From: Ciceribacter ferrooxidans
GTDB lineage: Bacteria; Pseudomonadota; Alphaproteobacteria; Rhizobiales; Rhizobiaceae
DNA: 64,000 nucleotides
Direction: 5' to 3'
Assembly (NCBI RefSeq): GCF_004137355.1
Contig: NZ_SDVB01000238.1
Coordinates: forward strand, 1-64,000
Shown: positions 34,496 to 42,496 of the stretch, piece after piece
Layout of the letters: each line of letters begins with the position of its first letter
Position numbering within the stretch: the stretch's first letter is position 1
Notes under the pieces: generated by a model
The model's database searches: none
The model's input: only the letters and a program-made list of their open reading frames with translations
Told to the model about the DNA's origin: nothing
Position numbers and translations under genes: made by a program

Positions 34496-36298
34496 CTACT
34501 TGGCGGCGGCGCCGAGGTCCTGCGCCCCGGTTTCGAACTGCAGGCGGGCGAGCTTCGCATAGAGCCCGCCCTCGCGGATGAGGCTCTGGTGGGTGCCTTC
34601 CTCGGCGATGCGGCCGTCGTCGAGGACGAGGATGCGGTCGGCCTTCAGCACGGTCGCGAGGCGGTGGGCGATGACGATCGTCGTCCGGTTCTGCATCAGC
34701 CCGTCGAGCGCCTTCTGCACCAGTGTCTCACTTTCGGCGTCGAGCGCCGAGGTCGCCTCGTCGAGCAGCAGCAGCGGCGCGTTCTTCAGCAGGGCACGGG
34801 CGATCGCGATCCGCTGCCGCTGGCCGCCGGAAAGCGTGATGCCGCGTTCGCCGACCTGGGTATCGAAGCCCTTCTCCAGGCGGTCGATGAACTCCCGCGC
34901 CTGCGCGGCCTCGGCCGCGGCGATCACCTCGGCGCGGCTTGCATCCGGTGATCCGAAGGCGATGTTGTCGTGGATCGAGGAGGCGAAGATCGTGACGTCC
35001 TGCGGGACGATGGCGATGCGGGCGCGCAGCGCATCGGGCGCGACATCGCGAACGTCGAGCCCGTCGAGCCTGACTGCGCCGCTCACCGGATCGTAGAAGC
35101 GCAGCATCAGCGAGAAGACGGTGCTCTTGCCGGCACCCGATGGGCCGACGATCGCCACCGTCTCGCCGGGCTCGACCTTGAAGCTCAGGCCTTTCAGCGC
35201 CGAGCGGCCCGGATGGCTCGGATAGGAGAAACGGACGCCGTCGAACTCGACCCGGCCGGTCGCCGGTTCGGGAAGCGCCCTGGGGGAGGCAGGGGCGGCG
35301 ATCGCGGGTTCCTCGTGCAGCAGTTCCATCAATCGTTCGGCGGCGCCGCCTGCCTGGGCAAGCTCGCCCCAGACTTCCGAAAGCGAGCCGAGCGCGCCTG
35401 CGGCGATCACCGAATAAAGCAGGAACTGACCGAGCGTGCCCGCGCTCAGCGTTCCGGCCAGCACACTCTGTGCACCATACCAGAGAACGGCGACGACGCT
35501 GCCGAAGACGAGGGTGATCGCAAAGCCGGTCAGGAAGGCACGGGAGCGGATCGCCGTGCGGGCGGCCGTATAGGCGCTTTCCACCGCATCGCCGTAGCGG
35601 GCCGTGGCGATCGCCTCGCCGTTGAAGGCCTGCAGCGTGCGCGTCGCGCCGATCGTCTCGCTCGCATAGGCGGTGGCGGCGGCAAGCGTGTCCTGCGCCG
35701 CGCGGGAGCGCTTGCGCACCGACCGGCCGAAACCGACCAGCGGAAAGACGATCACCGGTATGGCGATGAGGACGAGAACCGAAAGCCGCGGGCTGGTGTA
35801 GATCATCATGCCCACGGCGCCAAGACAGAGGATGGAGTTTCGAAGCGCAAGCGATGCGCTCGCGCCCACCGCCGACTTGATCTGCGTCGTGTCCGCGGTC
35901 AGCCGCGAGACGATTTCGCCGGACTGGTTGACGTCGAAGAAGGAGGGCGAAAGCCGCGTCACGTGCTCGAAGACGGCGCGCCGGAGGTCGGAGACGACCC
36001 GTTCGCCGATCGAGATGACATAGTAGTAGCGCATGGCGCTGGCGAGGGCGAGCAGCACCGCCATGACCACCAGCATGCCGAAATAGCTGTTGATGAAGCC
36101 ACGGTCTGCGCCGCTGAAGCCGTGGTCGATCATCCGCCGGACGGCGAGCGGCAGGGCGAGCGTCGTTCCTGCGGCGAGCGCCAGGAAGAAAAGGGCAGCC
36201 GCGACCATGCTCCGATAGCGCATCAGGTAGGGCAGGAGCCCGCCGAGCGGCTTCAGCGAACGTCTTCTTTTCGACTCGGGCTCGGTAACGTCGGACAC
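34496..36298 (-). CDS. ABC exporter, fused membrane and ATPase domains (MsbA-like)
   Basis: A 600-aa half-transporter: six membrane helices (about 20-310), then an ATPase domain (about 345-590) with Walker A GPSGAGKST, signature LSGGQRQRIAIARAL, Walker B LLLLDEATSALD and switch His IVIAHRLAT. It probably homodimerises to export lipids or drugs; the substrate is unknown. The frame is open far upstream. I take the GTG at 36298 (VSDVTEPES), with GGGAG 11 nt upstream; an ATG at 36367 is possible. It diverges from rpmE. Confidence 0.9.
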   Translation of the reverse strand: MSDVTEPESKRRRSLKPLGGLLPYLMRYRSMVAAALFFLALAAGTTLALPLAVRRMIDHGFSGADRGFINSYFGMLVVMAVLLALASAMRYYYVISIGERVVSDLRRAVFEHVTRLSPSFFDVNQSGEIVSRLTADTTQIKSAVGASASLALRNSILCLGAVGMMIYTSPRLSVLVLIAIPVIVFPLVGFGRSVRKRSRAAQDTLAAATAYASETIGATRTLQAFNGEAIATARYGDAVESAYTAARTAIRSRAFLTGFAITLVFGSVVAVLWYGAQSVLAGTLSAGTLGQFLLYSVIAAGALGSLSEVWGELAQAGGAAERLMELLHEEPAIAAPASPRALPEPATGRVEFDGVRFSYPSHPGRSALKGLSFKVEPGETVAIVGPSGAGKSTVFSLMLRFYDPVSGAVRLDGLDVRDVAPDALRARIAIVPQDVTIFASSIHDNIAFGSPDASRAEVIAAAEAAQAREFIDRLEKGFDTQVGERGITLSGGQRQRIAIARALLKNAPLLLLDEATSALDAESETLVQKALDGLMQNRTTIVIAHRLATVLKADRILVLDDGRIAEEGTHQSLIREGGLYAKLARLQFETGAQDLGAAAK

Positions 36299-36491
36299 CT
36301 TGGCATTTCTCCCATTCGCCGTTCGCGCTCGTGCGCTCGGGCCTCTTGTTATCCTTGCGCCCTTCATGTATAGGCACGGCATCGAATTGGGAAGCCGTGG
36401 CCTGATCGGGACTATGGCTTCATTTATTAAATAGGTTCCGAAGATGCAAACGCGGCTTTTCGGTTCCTCCGCCACAAGCAGGAAGATCGTT

Positions 36492-36713
36492 ATGAAGGCT
36501 GACATCCATCCCGAATACCACATGATCAAGGTGGTCATGACCGACGGCACCGAATACGAAACCCGTTCGACCTGGGGTTCGGAAGGCGCTGTCATGAACC
36601 TCGAAATCGACCCGAAGTCGCACCCGGCCTGGACGGGCGGCAACCAGCAGCTCATGGACCGCGGCGGCCGTCTTTCGAAGTTCAACAAGCGTTTCGGCGG
36701 CCTCGGCCTCTGA
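36492..36713 (+). CDS. rpmE: 50S ribosomal protein L31, cysteine-free type
   Basis: A 73-aa protein: [40 protein letters not shown] and the end [13 protein letters not shown]. The zinc-binding CxxC of the C+ L31 type is absent, as usual in this order. The ATG at 36492 has AGGAAG upstream. A terminator follows. Confidence 0.96.
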   Translation: MKADIHPEYHMIKVVMTDGTEYETRSTWGSEGAVMNLEIDPKSHPAWTGGNQQLMDRGGRLSKFNKRFGGLGL

Positions 36714-36741
36714 TTGCTTCGAAGCTTCCGCTTCAGTTTCC

Positions 36742-36768
36742 AAAGCCCGGCCTCGCGCCGGGCTTTTT
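36742..36768 (+). terminator. Rho-independent terminator of rpmE
   Basis: A perfect 10-bp stem (36742-36751 with 36757-36766), 5-nt loop, ending in TTTTT (36764-36768). Confidence 0.9.
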
Positions 36769-36821
36769 GCTTTTATGGCTTCGGTATCGGCAAGATGGTG
36801 CCTTTCGGACGTCTGCCGAAA

Positions 36822-36856
36822 ACGAAAAATCCCGGCGAGGCGATGCCTGCCGGGAT
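36822..36856 (-). terminator. Rho-independent terminator of rcdA
   Basis: On the minus strand an 8-bp outer stem (36829-36836 with 36849-36856) plus a 4-bp inner stem is followed by TTTTT (36824-36828). It is located 25 bp past the rcdA stop. Confidence 0.85.
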
Positions 36857-36881
36857 GATCTGATGCGCCGCTTGCCTTCGT

Positions 36882-37397
36882 TCAGTTGCTGGTGAAGGCG
36901 GTCCGCAGGAGGTCGAGCTGCGCCTTGACGCTGTTCTCGTTGTCCGGGACGACTGCAGCTTCCGCCGGGCGGTAGATTTCGCGGTCGAGGAGGGCGATGC
37001 GGTTCTGCAGGCGCAGCGAGCGTTCGACGAGATCGCGGAAGGCTTCCGGCAGGTCGTTCCAGCCGGGCGCCGACTTGTCGACGTTGAAGCCGTCGAGGCG
37101 AACCTTGCTCTTCTCCGACAGGACCTGGTCGCGGCTCATCTCGCCATTGTTGACAGCCCGCTGCAGCAGCAGCCACGAGGCCATCTGCATAAGCCGCGTG
37201 GTCAGTCGCATCGACTCGGCTGCGTAGAGAACGGAGGCCATGCGCGGCAGGACCTTGGCGGCGGAGCGTCCGGGACCGTCGAGATAGGCGGCCGTCTCCT
37301 CGACCAGCCCCATGCCTTCCGAATAGATAGCCTTGAACTGGCTCGAAGTGGCAGCGCGACCGGCAAAGCTGATCGTATTCACACCGACTTCCGACAT
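36882..37397 (-). CDS. rcdA: RcdA-like protease adaptor (DUF1465)
   Basis: In Caulobacter, RcdA is a helical-bundle adaptor that helps deliver the cell-cycle regulator CtrA to ClpXP; the rhizobial homologue is described as a CtrA-linked cell-cycle gene. The 171-aa product matches DUF1465: AATSSQFKAIYSEGMGLVEE, TTRLMQMASWLLLQRAVNNG, LPEAFRDLVERSLRLQNRIALLD. Starts at 37403 and 37397 are both possible; AGGGG lies 8 nt from the latter. Two TTAA-N7-TTAA CtrA boxes lie 120 and 300 bp upstream, consistent with feedback control by its own client. Confidence 0.88.
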   Translation of the reverse strand: MSEVGVNTISFAGRAATSSQFKAIYSEGMGLVEETAAYLDGPGRSAAKVLPRMASVLYAAESMRLTTRLMQMASWLLLQRAVNNGEMSRDQVLSEKSKVRLDGFNVDKSAPGWNDLPEAFRDLVERSLRLQNRIALLDREIYRPAEAAVVPDNENSVKAQLDLLRTAFTSN

Positions 37398-37518
37398 GGT
37401 CATCACCCCTGTTTTACGCATAACTCTTGCGGCCGCATCTTGTTGCATTCCCGAAGAATGCCCGCCGGCTCTTATGACGTCACGATGCTATCAATAGCTT
37501 AAACGCGCAAGCCAAATC

Positions 37519-37533
37519 TTAAGGAAAGGTTAA
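37519..37533. promoter_or_regulatory. CtrA binding box upstream of rcdA
   Basis: TTAAGGAAAGGTTAA is an exact match to the alphaproteobacterial CtrA consensus TTAA-N7-TTAA. It lies about 120 bp upstream of the rcdA start in the otherwise AT-rich 37.4-37.77 kb gap. Binding is inferred from the motif only. Confidence 0.6.
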
Positions 37534-37568
37534 TTCCCACAGTTTTGCCGAGCGTCCGTCATAAGGCC

Positions 37569-37594
37569 AAAAAAAGAGCCGCGAAAGCGGCTCT
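37569..37594 (-). terminator. Rho-independent terminator on the minus strand
   Basis: A perfect 8-bp stem (37575-37582 with 37587-37594) with a TTTC tetraloop on the transcribed strand, followed by seven T (37569-37575). It serves the candidate small RNA and/or read-through from the DUF1192 gene. Confidence 0.9.
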
Positions 37595-37670
37595 CAAGGT
37601 AAAACAGGGAGAAAATCAGACCTATTCGCCATGAGGAGAAACTGCCTGAATCCAGAAGCTCTGGATGAAA
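37569..37670 (-). ncRNA. Candidate CtrA-controlled small RNA, about 100 nt
   Basis: The 368-bp gap between rcdA and the DUF1192 gene contains an apparent independent transcription unit on the minus strand. A CtrA box at 37691-37706 and an AT-rich -10-like TAATGT (37679-37674) precede a 7-bp hairpin (37650-37656 with 37660-37666). Two single-stranded CU-rich patches (TTTCTCCTC and TTTCTCCC, complementary to ribosome binding sites) follow, then a strong Rho-independent terminator ending at 37569. No coding frame is present. It could instead be the 3' untranslated region of the MFS-DUF1192 transcript. The 5' end is a guess. Confidence 0.45.
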
Positions 37671-37690
37671 GTTACATTAACTAAAAAGAG

Positions 37691-37706
37691 TTAATGAATG
37701 GTTAAC
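37691..37706. promoter_or_regulatory. Second CtrA box
   Basis: TTAATGAATGGTTAAC matches the full CtrA consensus TTAA-N7-TTAAC. It overlaps an 8-bp inverted repeat CATTAACT/AGTTAATG (37675-37682 and 37689-37696). It is placed 20-35 bp upstream of the candidate small RNA and about 60 bp from the end of the DUF1192 gene. Confidence 0.55.
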
Positions 37707-37765
37707 CGCTTCCCCCGGTAGTGTTGTTCCTTGTGACAGCCGGCGATATGCCGGTGAGCCGATGG

Positions 37766-37963
37766 CTATACTTTCGGGCGGAACAGGCTCTCGGCCGCAA
37801 GCTTGCCGGCTTGCTTGCGCTGCCGCTCGGCGTCGAGGCGGGCGATCTCCTCTTCCAGCAGGCCGATGCGCGCCGTCAACTCGTCGGCGGAAAGCATCGA
37901 GAGATCGGAGCCGATCTCGTGAACCGTCTTCTTTTTCGGACGTTCGTCGTCGCTCATGCTCAT
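37766..37963 (-). CDS. DUF1192 family small protein
   Basis: A 65-aa charged helical protein: EIGSDLSMLSADELTARIGL then LEEEIARLDAERQRKQAGK, ending in the conserved AAESLFRP-V. The family is alphaproteobacterial and of unknown function. Starts at 37963 and 37957 are both possible. It follows the MFS gene by 3 bp in one transcript. Confidence 0.85.
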   Translation of the reverse strand: MSMSDDERPKKKTVHEIGSDLSMLSADELTARIGLLEEEIARLDAERQRKQAGKLAAESLFRPKV

Positions 37964-37966
37964 GGC

Positions 37967-39250
37967 TTAGTTCTCCTGGCTGGCGGGCTCGGTCTCCGCG
38001 ACATCGGTGAGCGGCGCTGCACGGGGATCGAGATTGAGACTTTCCGGCGTGCTGGTCGGTGCGGCCCCGACCGGGATCTTCGGCACGTAGTCGCGTTCTC
38101 CCGCTGGCACCGCCGGACGCAGGCGGCTGCGGTAGATGGCGTAGGTGGTCAGAAGCCCGTGCGACGTGGCCGTGACGGCAAAGAGCGCGTAGGGGCCGAG
38201 TTGCGTCATCACCGGGCCGCCGAGCGTCGGGCCGATGATCGTGCCGATGCCGAAGAGCAGCAGAAGGCCGCCGGAGACCTTCACGAAGTCGTCGGCGCGG
38301 GCGAAGTCGTTCGCATGCGCAACGGCGATCGGGTAGAGCGCGTTGGCGGCGGCGCCGTAGAGCGCGACGAAGCCGATCAGGACATAGGCGTCGTGCGGCT
38401 GGACGAGCGCCAGGATCACGGCGGCGAGGGCGGCGATGCCCGACAGCGCCGCCAGCACGTAGCGGCGGTCGGTGGTGTCGGAGAGCTTGCCCGCCGGAAA
38501 CTGCATCATCGCGCCGACGAAGATGGTGAGACTCATCATCACCGCGATCGTCGTCGGGGAAAGGCCGGCGCGCGCGCCGAAGACGGCACCGAGCGTGCCG
38601 TAGGCGCCGTTGGCGATGCCGATCAGCAGGATGCCGACGAAGGAGATCGGCGAATTGCGGTAGAGGCTGCGGAGATCAAGGCTGACCGATTTCAGCGGCT
38701 GCGGCGTCGCCGCCGTCGACAGCGTCGTCGGCAGCATGGCGAGGCAGTAGAAGATGCCGCAGAACATGAAGAGGATGGTGGTCGACGGATCGCCGAGCGG
38801 TACCAGCATCTGCCCTCCGACGACCCCGATCAGCGTAATCGAGATGTAGAAGGAGAAGATCATGCCGCGGCTCTCATTGGTCGCGCGCTCGTTCAGCCAG
38901 CTCTCGATGATCATCGAGGTGCCGGCGGTGCAGAAGCCGGTCACGGCCCTCAGCACCACCCACCAGTATTGGTCGACCTGGATGCCGGTCAAAAGCGCGA
39001 TGATGGCGATCAGAGAGATGAAGCTCGAGAAGGCGCGCACGTGGCCGACGCGCATGACCAGCTTCGGCGCGAAGAAGCAACCGAGCACGAAGCCCGTCGC
39101 CCAGGACGTGCCGAGCAGGCCGAGGATCTCGTTCGAATAGCCCTCCGCGGACCCGCGCACGGGCAGAAGCAGCCCGTGCAGGCCATTGCCGAGGAAGAGG
39201 AACAGGGTGCCCAGGAGGAGGGCGAGGACGGGCAGCAAGTTACGGCGCAT
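37967..39250 (-). CDS. MFS transporter (YcaD-like)
   Basis: A 427-aa inner-membrane protein with about twelve hydrophobic helices in residues 5-385 and a hydrophilic Pro-rich tail (about 390-427). Motifs include WATGFVLGCFFAPKLVMRVGH and TSMIIESWLNERA(TNESRG), characteristic of the YcaD-like branch; the FPAGKLSDTTDRR loop 8-9 motif is also visible. The substrate is unknown. It is the first gene of an MFS-DUF1192 operon. Confidence 0.88.
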   Translation of the reverse strand: MRRNLLPVLALLLGTLFLFLGNGLHGLLLPVRGSAEGYSNEILGLLGTSWATGFVLGCFFAPKLVMRVGHVRAFSSFISLIAIIALLTGIQVDQYWWVVLRAVTGFCTAGTSMIIESWLNERATNESRGMIFSFYISITLIGVVGGQMLVPLGDPSTTILFMFCGIFYCLAMLPTTLSTAATPQPLKSVSLDLRSLYRNSPISFVGILLIGIANGAYGTLGAVFGARAGLSPTTIAVMMSLTIFVGAMMQFPAGKLSDTTDRRYVLAALSGIAALAAVILALVQPHDAYVLIGFVALYGAAANALYPIAVAHANDFARADDFVKVSGGLLLLFGIGTIIGPTLGGPVMTQLGPYALFAVTATSHGLLTTYAIYRSRLRPAVPAGERDYVPKIPVGAAPTSTPESLNLDPRAAPLTDVAETEPASQEN

Positions 39251-39427
39251 GGGTGCGATTCGCAGCCTTCTGTTCGAAGCTCATGAGGGTCGATCGGCCC
39301 TAGTGGTCGACTGAAACGTCACAGATTGCAAGATCAGCCTGACAAAGATCAGTCTTGCTCCGGCGTCCTTGAGAAGCAAAAGTGTCCGCCGTATGACGCT
39401 TTCCCGATTCTTCCGCAAGGACCTGCA

Positions 39428-39583
39428 ATGACCAAAGCGATCGCCGCGTTCCTGATCCTCGCCATGGTCGTGCAACTCATCAAGCCGCTCGGGGTTCCCG
39501 GGCTGCGCAAACGCGGCGATTTCTGGAAGCTGGCCGTCGTAGCCTTCGCAATCTGGTCCGTCGTGCTTCTGATCCGCCCCTGA
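39428..39583 (+). CDS. Small two-helix membrane protein
   Basis: A 51-aa protein with a hydrophobic helix at about 3-20 (IAAFLILAMVVQLI), a short basic loop (GLRKRGDFWK) and a second helix (about 33-49, LAVVAFAIWSVVLLI). AAGGA lies about 9 nt before the ATG at 39428. The longer open frame from 39326 gives an implausible hydrophilic extension. It resembles small conserved rhizobial proteins of unknown function. It converges on phzF with a 4-bp gap. Confidence 0.65.
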   Translation: MTKAIAAFLILAMVVQLIKPLGVPGLRKRGDFWKLAVVAFAIWSVVLLIRP

Positions 39584-39587
39584 CTGC

Positions 39588-40499
39588 TCAGAGCGAGATG
39601 GTGCCGCGCATCACCTCGACGCAGTCGCCGGAGATGTCGACGGTGTGGACATGGCCGTCGCGCTTTTCCACCGCGACATGGATATGGCTTGCGCGTCCCA
39701 TCTCCACGCCCTGTTCCACGAGATAGCTGAAATGACCGTGCGGCGCCGGCTCCAGGGAGGTCAGGAGCGCACCGAGGGCGGCCGACGCGCTGCCCGTCGC
39801 CGGGTCTTCCGGAACGTTGTCGAGCGGCGCGAACATGCGTGCGCGGATATGTCCGCCGCCGAGACGGGTGTAGAGGAAGAGCGGGCAATCGCTCTCCTCC
39901 GCGGCGAAGGTGGCGGACATTTCTTCCAGCGTCTCGACGTTCGGCTTGGCGCTGCCCAGCGCATCGAGATCGGAAAGTTCCGCGACGATGAATTTGAGAC
40001 CGACCGAGGCGAACAGGGGGACGTGGTGGTCGGCGACGACGTCGCGCGGGGAGAGGCTTGCGGCGCGGGCGAGAAGCGGCACCGGAACCTGGGCGCCGAG
40101 CGAAAGCGGCTGTGGTGCCCGGATCGTCGCCCCGCGCACGGTGTCGCCGGACCGGCGGAGCGTAACGGTGACGAGGCCCGCCTTTTCCTCGAAGCGCAGC
40201 GCCTCTCCGACGGACTGGCCGAAGATCCGGGCCAGCCGCCCGACGACGAAGGCGGTGCCTACATTCGGATGGCCGGCGAAGGGAACCTCGGTGGTCGGCG
40301 TGAAGATTCGCACCCGCGCAGTATTGCCGATGTCGTCCGCCGGCAGCAGGAAGGTCGTCTCGGAATAACCGAACTCGGCGGCGATGCGCTGCATCTCCTC
40401 CGCCGTCAGCCCGCTGCCGTCGAGAACGACGGCGAGCGGATTGCCGCGAAAGCGGTGCTCGGTGAAGACGTCGACGGTGACGAACGGACATTCCCGCAT
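39588..40499 (-). CDS. PhzF-family isomerase/epimerase-like protein
   Basis: A 303-aa protein of the PhzF/diaminopimelate-epimerase fold: TVDVFTEHRFRGNPLAVVL, a conserved Glu in EFGYSETTFLLP, TTEVPFAGHPNVGTAFVV and the C-terminal DPATGSASAALGALLT block. Outside phenazine producers the reaction is generally unknown. I use the ATG at 40499 with AGGGAG upstream; a GTG at 40508 is too close to that site. Upstream lies the first copy of the 51-bp repeat. Confidence 0.88.
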   Translation of the reverse strand: MRECPFVTVDVFTEHRFRGNPLAVVLDGSGLTAEEMQRIAAEFGYSETTFLLPADDIGNTARVRIFTPTTEVPFAGHPNVGTAFVVGRLARIFGQSVGEALRFEEKAGLVTVTLRRSGDTVRGATIRAPQPLSLGAQVPVPLLARAASLSPRDVVADHHVPLFASVGLKFIVAELSDLDALGSAKPNVETLEEMSATFAAEESDCPLFLYTRLGGGHIRARMFAPLDNVPEDPATGSASAALGALLTSLEPAPHGHFSYLVEQGVEMGRASHIHVAVEKRDGHVHTVDISGDCVEVMRGTISL

Positions 40500-40540
40500 G
40501 CCTGGCACTCCCTGATTGCGATCCCGGTCGTATGTATAAC

Positions 40541-40591
40541 GAAAAGGCCCGGCAACGTGCCGGGCTTTCGTGTCATTGTGACAAAGAGGCG
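40541..40591. repeat. 51-bp direct repeat, copy 1 (fba terminator duplicate)
   Basis: Begins GAAAAGGCCCGGCAACGTGC and ends GTGACAAAGAGGCG. It matches 41541-41591 at 49 of 51 positions (differences near base 6 and base 37). It contains the terminator-like stem of the fba gene, though its flank differs. The two copies are exactly 1,000 bp apart and bracket the ATPase gene. Confidence 0.9.
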
Positions 40592-40764
40592 AGCGTCAGG
40601 CGGCGTTTCCGAGGATCAGATGCCGTTGGCGGCGAGGCTGTTCAACGGGGCTCGATGGGGGAAGGCGCACACCCTTCTATGTATGCCGTGCTCACGGGGC
40701 GAATTACGTGGGCTCTGAGCAACTTCAGATTGTCATATGCTCACGCAACTTGCAATATGGAAGC

Positions 40765-41532
40765 ATGTTGTACCTTGATTCCATCTCTCGGCGCGAAGAT
40801 CGTCCACGCCCAGAGTACTATCCTTTCTCGGTTCCGAGTTTGATGAGACTCGATCGATTGACGTTTCATACGCCGATCACTTTCCTCGCCGGTGAAAATG
40901 CGACCGGCAAGTCCACCCTTCTGGAGGCTCTTGCCGCCGGCATGGACGCTTACGCGATTGGTGCATCGGGGCGGGTGGTCGATGATCCTTACCTTTCGCA
41001 CGCTCTGGAGCTCGCCGGTACGTTCTACTTCTCTCGCCGACGCGCATCTCGGATCAGGATGTTCCTACGGTCGGAAGACGTGTTGGGTCATATCCGCTCC
41101 TTGAACGAGGAGAGACTGGAGGACTTCCGCTACGAAATGGAGAAGCAAGAACGCGCTGACCTACCGGACTACGATGAGGTGAAGCGATCGATCATCCGAG
41201 GAAATGAACTCGACGGACGGTCTCATGGAGAGCGCTTCCTCCATATTCTGGGTGAGAGGCTGCACGGCGGCGGCCTTTACTTCCTGGACGAGCCTGAGGC
41301 TCCGCTGTCTCCCGTCAATCAGATCCGTCTGGCGCAAATGCTGCGAGGCGCGAGTAGGGCAGGAGGACAGTTTATTGTAGCCACACATTCGCCGGTGCTG
41401 CTCGGACTGCCGGAGGCAACGATTTACGAGTTCAATGACGACGGCATTGTGCAAAAGCGCTATGAGGAACTGACAAGCGTTCGCCTTTTGAAACGGTTCC
41501 TGGCAGCGCCTGAGCGTTATCTCGATGACTAG
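40765..41532 (+). CDS. Stand-alone ABC-type ATPase (COG3910-like)
   Basis: A 255-aa predicted ATPase with Walker A AGENATGKSTLLEALA (about residues 42-57), an ABC-signature-like SHGERFLHIL (about 155), Walker B GLYFLDEPEAPLS and the switch His in ATHSPVLL. No membrane or nuclease domain is fused. The ATG at 40765 matches the usual family start; the open frame begins at a GTG at 40708. The gene is visibly less GC-rich than its neighbours, with more A/T-ending codons. It is bracketed by the 51-bp direct repeats and interrupts the fba-phzF interval, signs of acquisition. Function unknown. Confidence 0.85.
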   Translation: MLYLDSISRREDRPRPEYYPFSVPSLMRLDRLTFHTPITFLAGENATGKSTLLEALAAGMDAYAIGASGRVVDDPYLSHALELAGTFYFSRRRASRIRMFLRSEDVLGHIRSLNEERLEDFRYEMEKQERADLPDYDEVKRSIIRGNELDGRSHGERFLHILGERLHGGGLYFLDEPEAPLSPVNQIRLAQMLRGASRAGGQFIVATHSPVLLGLPEATIYEFNDDGIVQKRYEELTSVRLLKRFLAAPERYLDD

Positions 41533-41540
41533 CGTGCGGC

Positions 41541-41591
41541 GAAAAAGCCCGGCAACGTGCCGGGCTTTCGTGTCATCGTGACAAAGAGGCG
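41541..41591. repeat. 51-bp direct repeat, copy 2 (authentic fba 3' region)
   Basis: Begins GAAAAAGCCCGGCAACGTGC and lies 8 bp past the fba stop codon on the transcribed strand. It is therefore presumably the original copy, with 40541-40591 the duplicate. Confidence 0.9.
41542..41570. terminator. Terminator of fba, bidirectional
   Basis: A perfect 11-bp stem (41544-41554 with 41558-41568), 3-nt loop, A-run on the left and TTT on the right. It ends fba on the minus strand and possibly the ATPase gene on the plus strand. Confidence 0.85.
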
Positions 41592-41599
41592 GGGCCGTA

Positions 41600-42496
41600 T
41601 CAGGCCTTGTTGACGCTCGCGTTGTAGATCTGATCGATCGTTTCGGTGAGGCTCGCGTCGAACTCCGCGTCGCTCATCGAGACGCGCAGCTTTTCCGTCA
41701 GCGCGCGCGAGAAGCTCGCGATCATGCCGTGGTTGTGGCTGAGCTTTTCGCAGGCGTCCGCCGTGGTGTAGCCGCCGGAAAGGGCGACGACGCGGACGAC
41801 CGACTTGTGGGCGACCAGAGGCGCGTAGAAATCGGCGACCGTCGGGATCGTCAGCTTCAGCATGACGGCTTCGCCCGCCGGAAGCTTGTCGAGCTGCGCC
41901 GCGATCTCGTCGCGAAGAATGGCTTCGGCCTCGACCTTGGTCGGGCTCTTGATCGAGACTTCGGGCTCGACGATCGGGACAAGTCCCTGGCCGATGATCT
42001 GGCGTGCGACCTCGAACTGCTGCTTCACGACGGCGGCAATCCCGGCCTTGTCGGCCTGAGCGATCACCGAGCGCATCTTGGTGCCGAACATGCCCTTTTC
42101 GCGACCGCGGATGAGGAGGGCGTCGAGATCGGGCATGGCCTTCATCATCTGAACGCCGTTCTGTTCGGCTTCGAGGCCCTTGTCGACCTTGAGGAAGGGC
42201 ACGACGCCGCGCTTTTCCCACAGATAGGACGGAACAGGCTGACCGCCGACGTCGCCGTCCATGGTCCGCTCGAACAGGATGGCGCCGATGACCTTGTCGC
42301 CGGTAAAGGCGGGCGCGCTCATGATGCGGACGCGCATGGCATGCATCAGGCGGAACATTTCCTCGTCGCCCTGGTACTCGGACTCGGAAATGCCGTAAAG
42401 GCTCAACGCTTTGGGTGTTGAACCACCGCTTTGATCCAGCGCCGCAATGAAGCCGGGTGCAGAGGTGATCTTGTTCAACATCTTCGCGTCTACCAT
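41600..42496 (-). CDS. fbaB: Fructose-bisphosphate aldolase, class I
   Basis: Cleaves fructose 1,6-bisphosphate to dihydroxyacetone phosphate and glyceraldehyde 3-phosphate, reversible in gluconeogenesis. The 298-aa product is a bacterial class I (Schiff-base) aldolase: FIAALDQSGGSTPKALSLYG, GAILFERTMDG, LVPIVEPEVSI, and the Lys in VMLKLTIPT that should form the Schiff base, then VVALSGGYTTADAC. It is monocistronic, 303 bp from pgk, with a palindrome in its upstream region. Confidence 0.95.
   Translation of the reverse strand: MVDAKMLNKITSAPGFIAALDQSGGSTPKALSLYGISESEYQGDEEMFRLMHAMRVRIMSAPAFTGDKVIGAILFERTMDGDVGGQPVPSYLWEKRGVVPFLKVDKGLEAEQNGVQMMKAMPDLDALLIRGREKGMFGTKMRSVIAQADKAGIAAVVKQQFEVARQIIGQGLVPIVEPEVSIKSPTKVEAEAILRDEIAAQLDKLPAGEAVMLKLTIPTVADFYAPLVAHKSVVRVVALSGGYTTADACEKLSHNHGMIASFSRALTEKLRVSMSDAEFDASLTETIDQIYNASVNKA

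Noticed and set aside
40730-40758. TTGTCA-N17-CAATAT as a promoter for the ATPase gene.
   Set aside because: The -10 matches the consensus at only three positions and would place the start of transcription at the start codon.
40592-40764. Possible gene remnant between the first 51-bp repeat and the ATPase start.
   Set aside because: Short open frames are present on both strands, but none reads like a conserved protein end.
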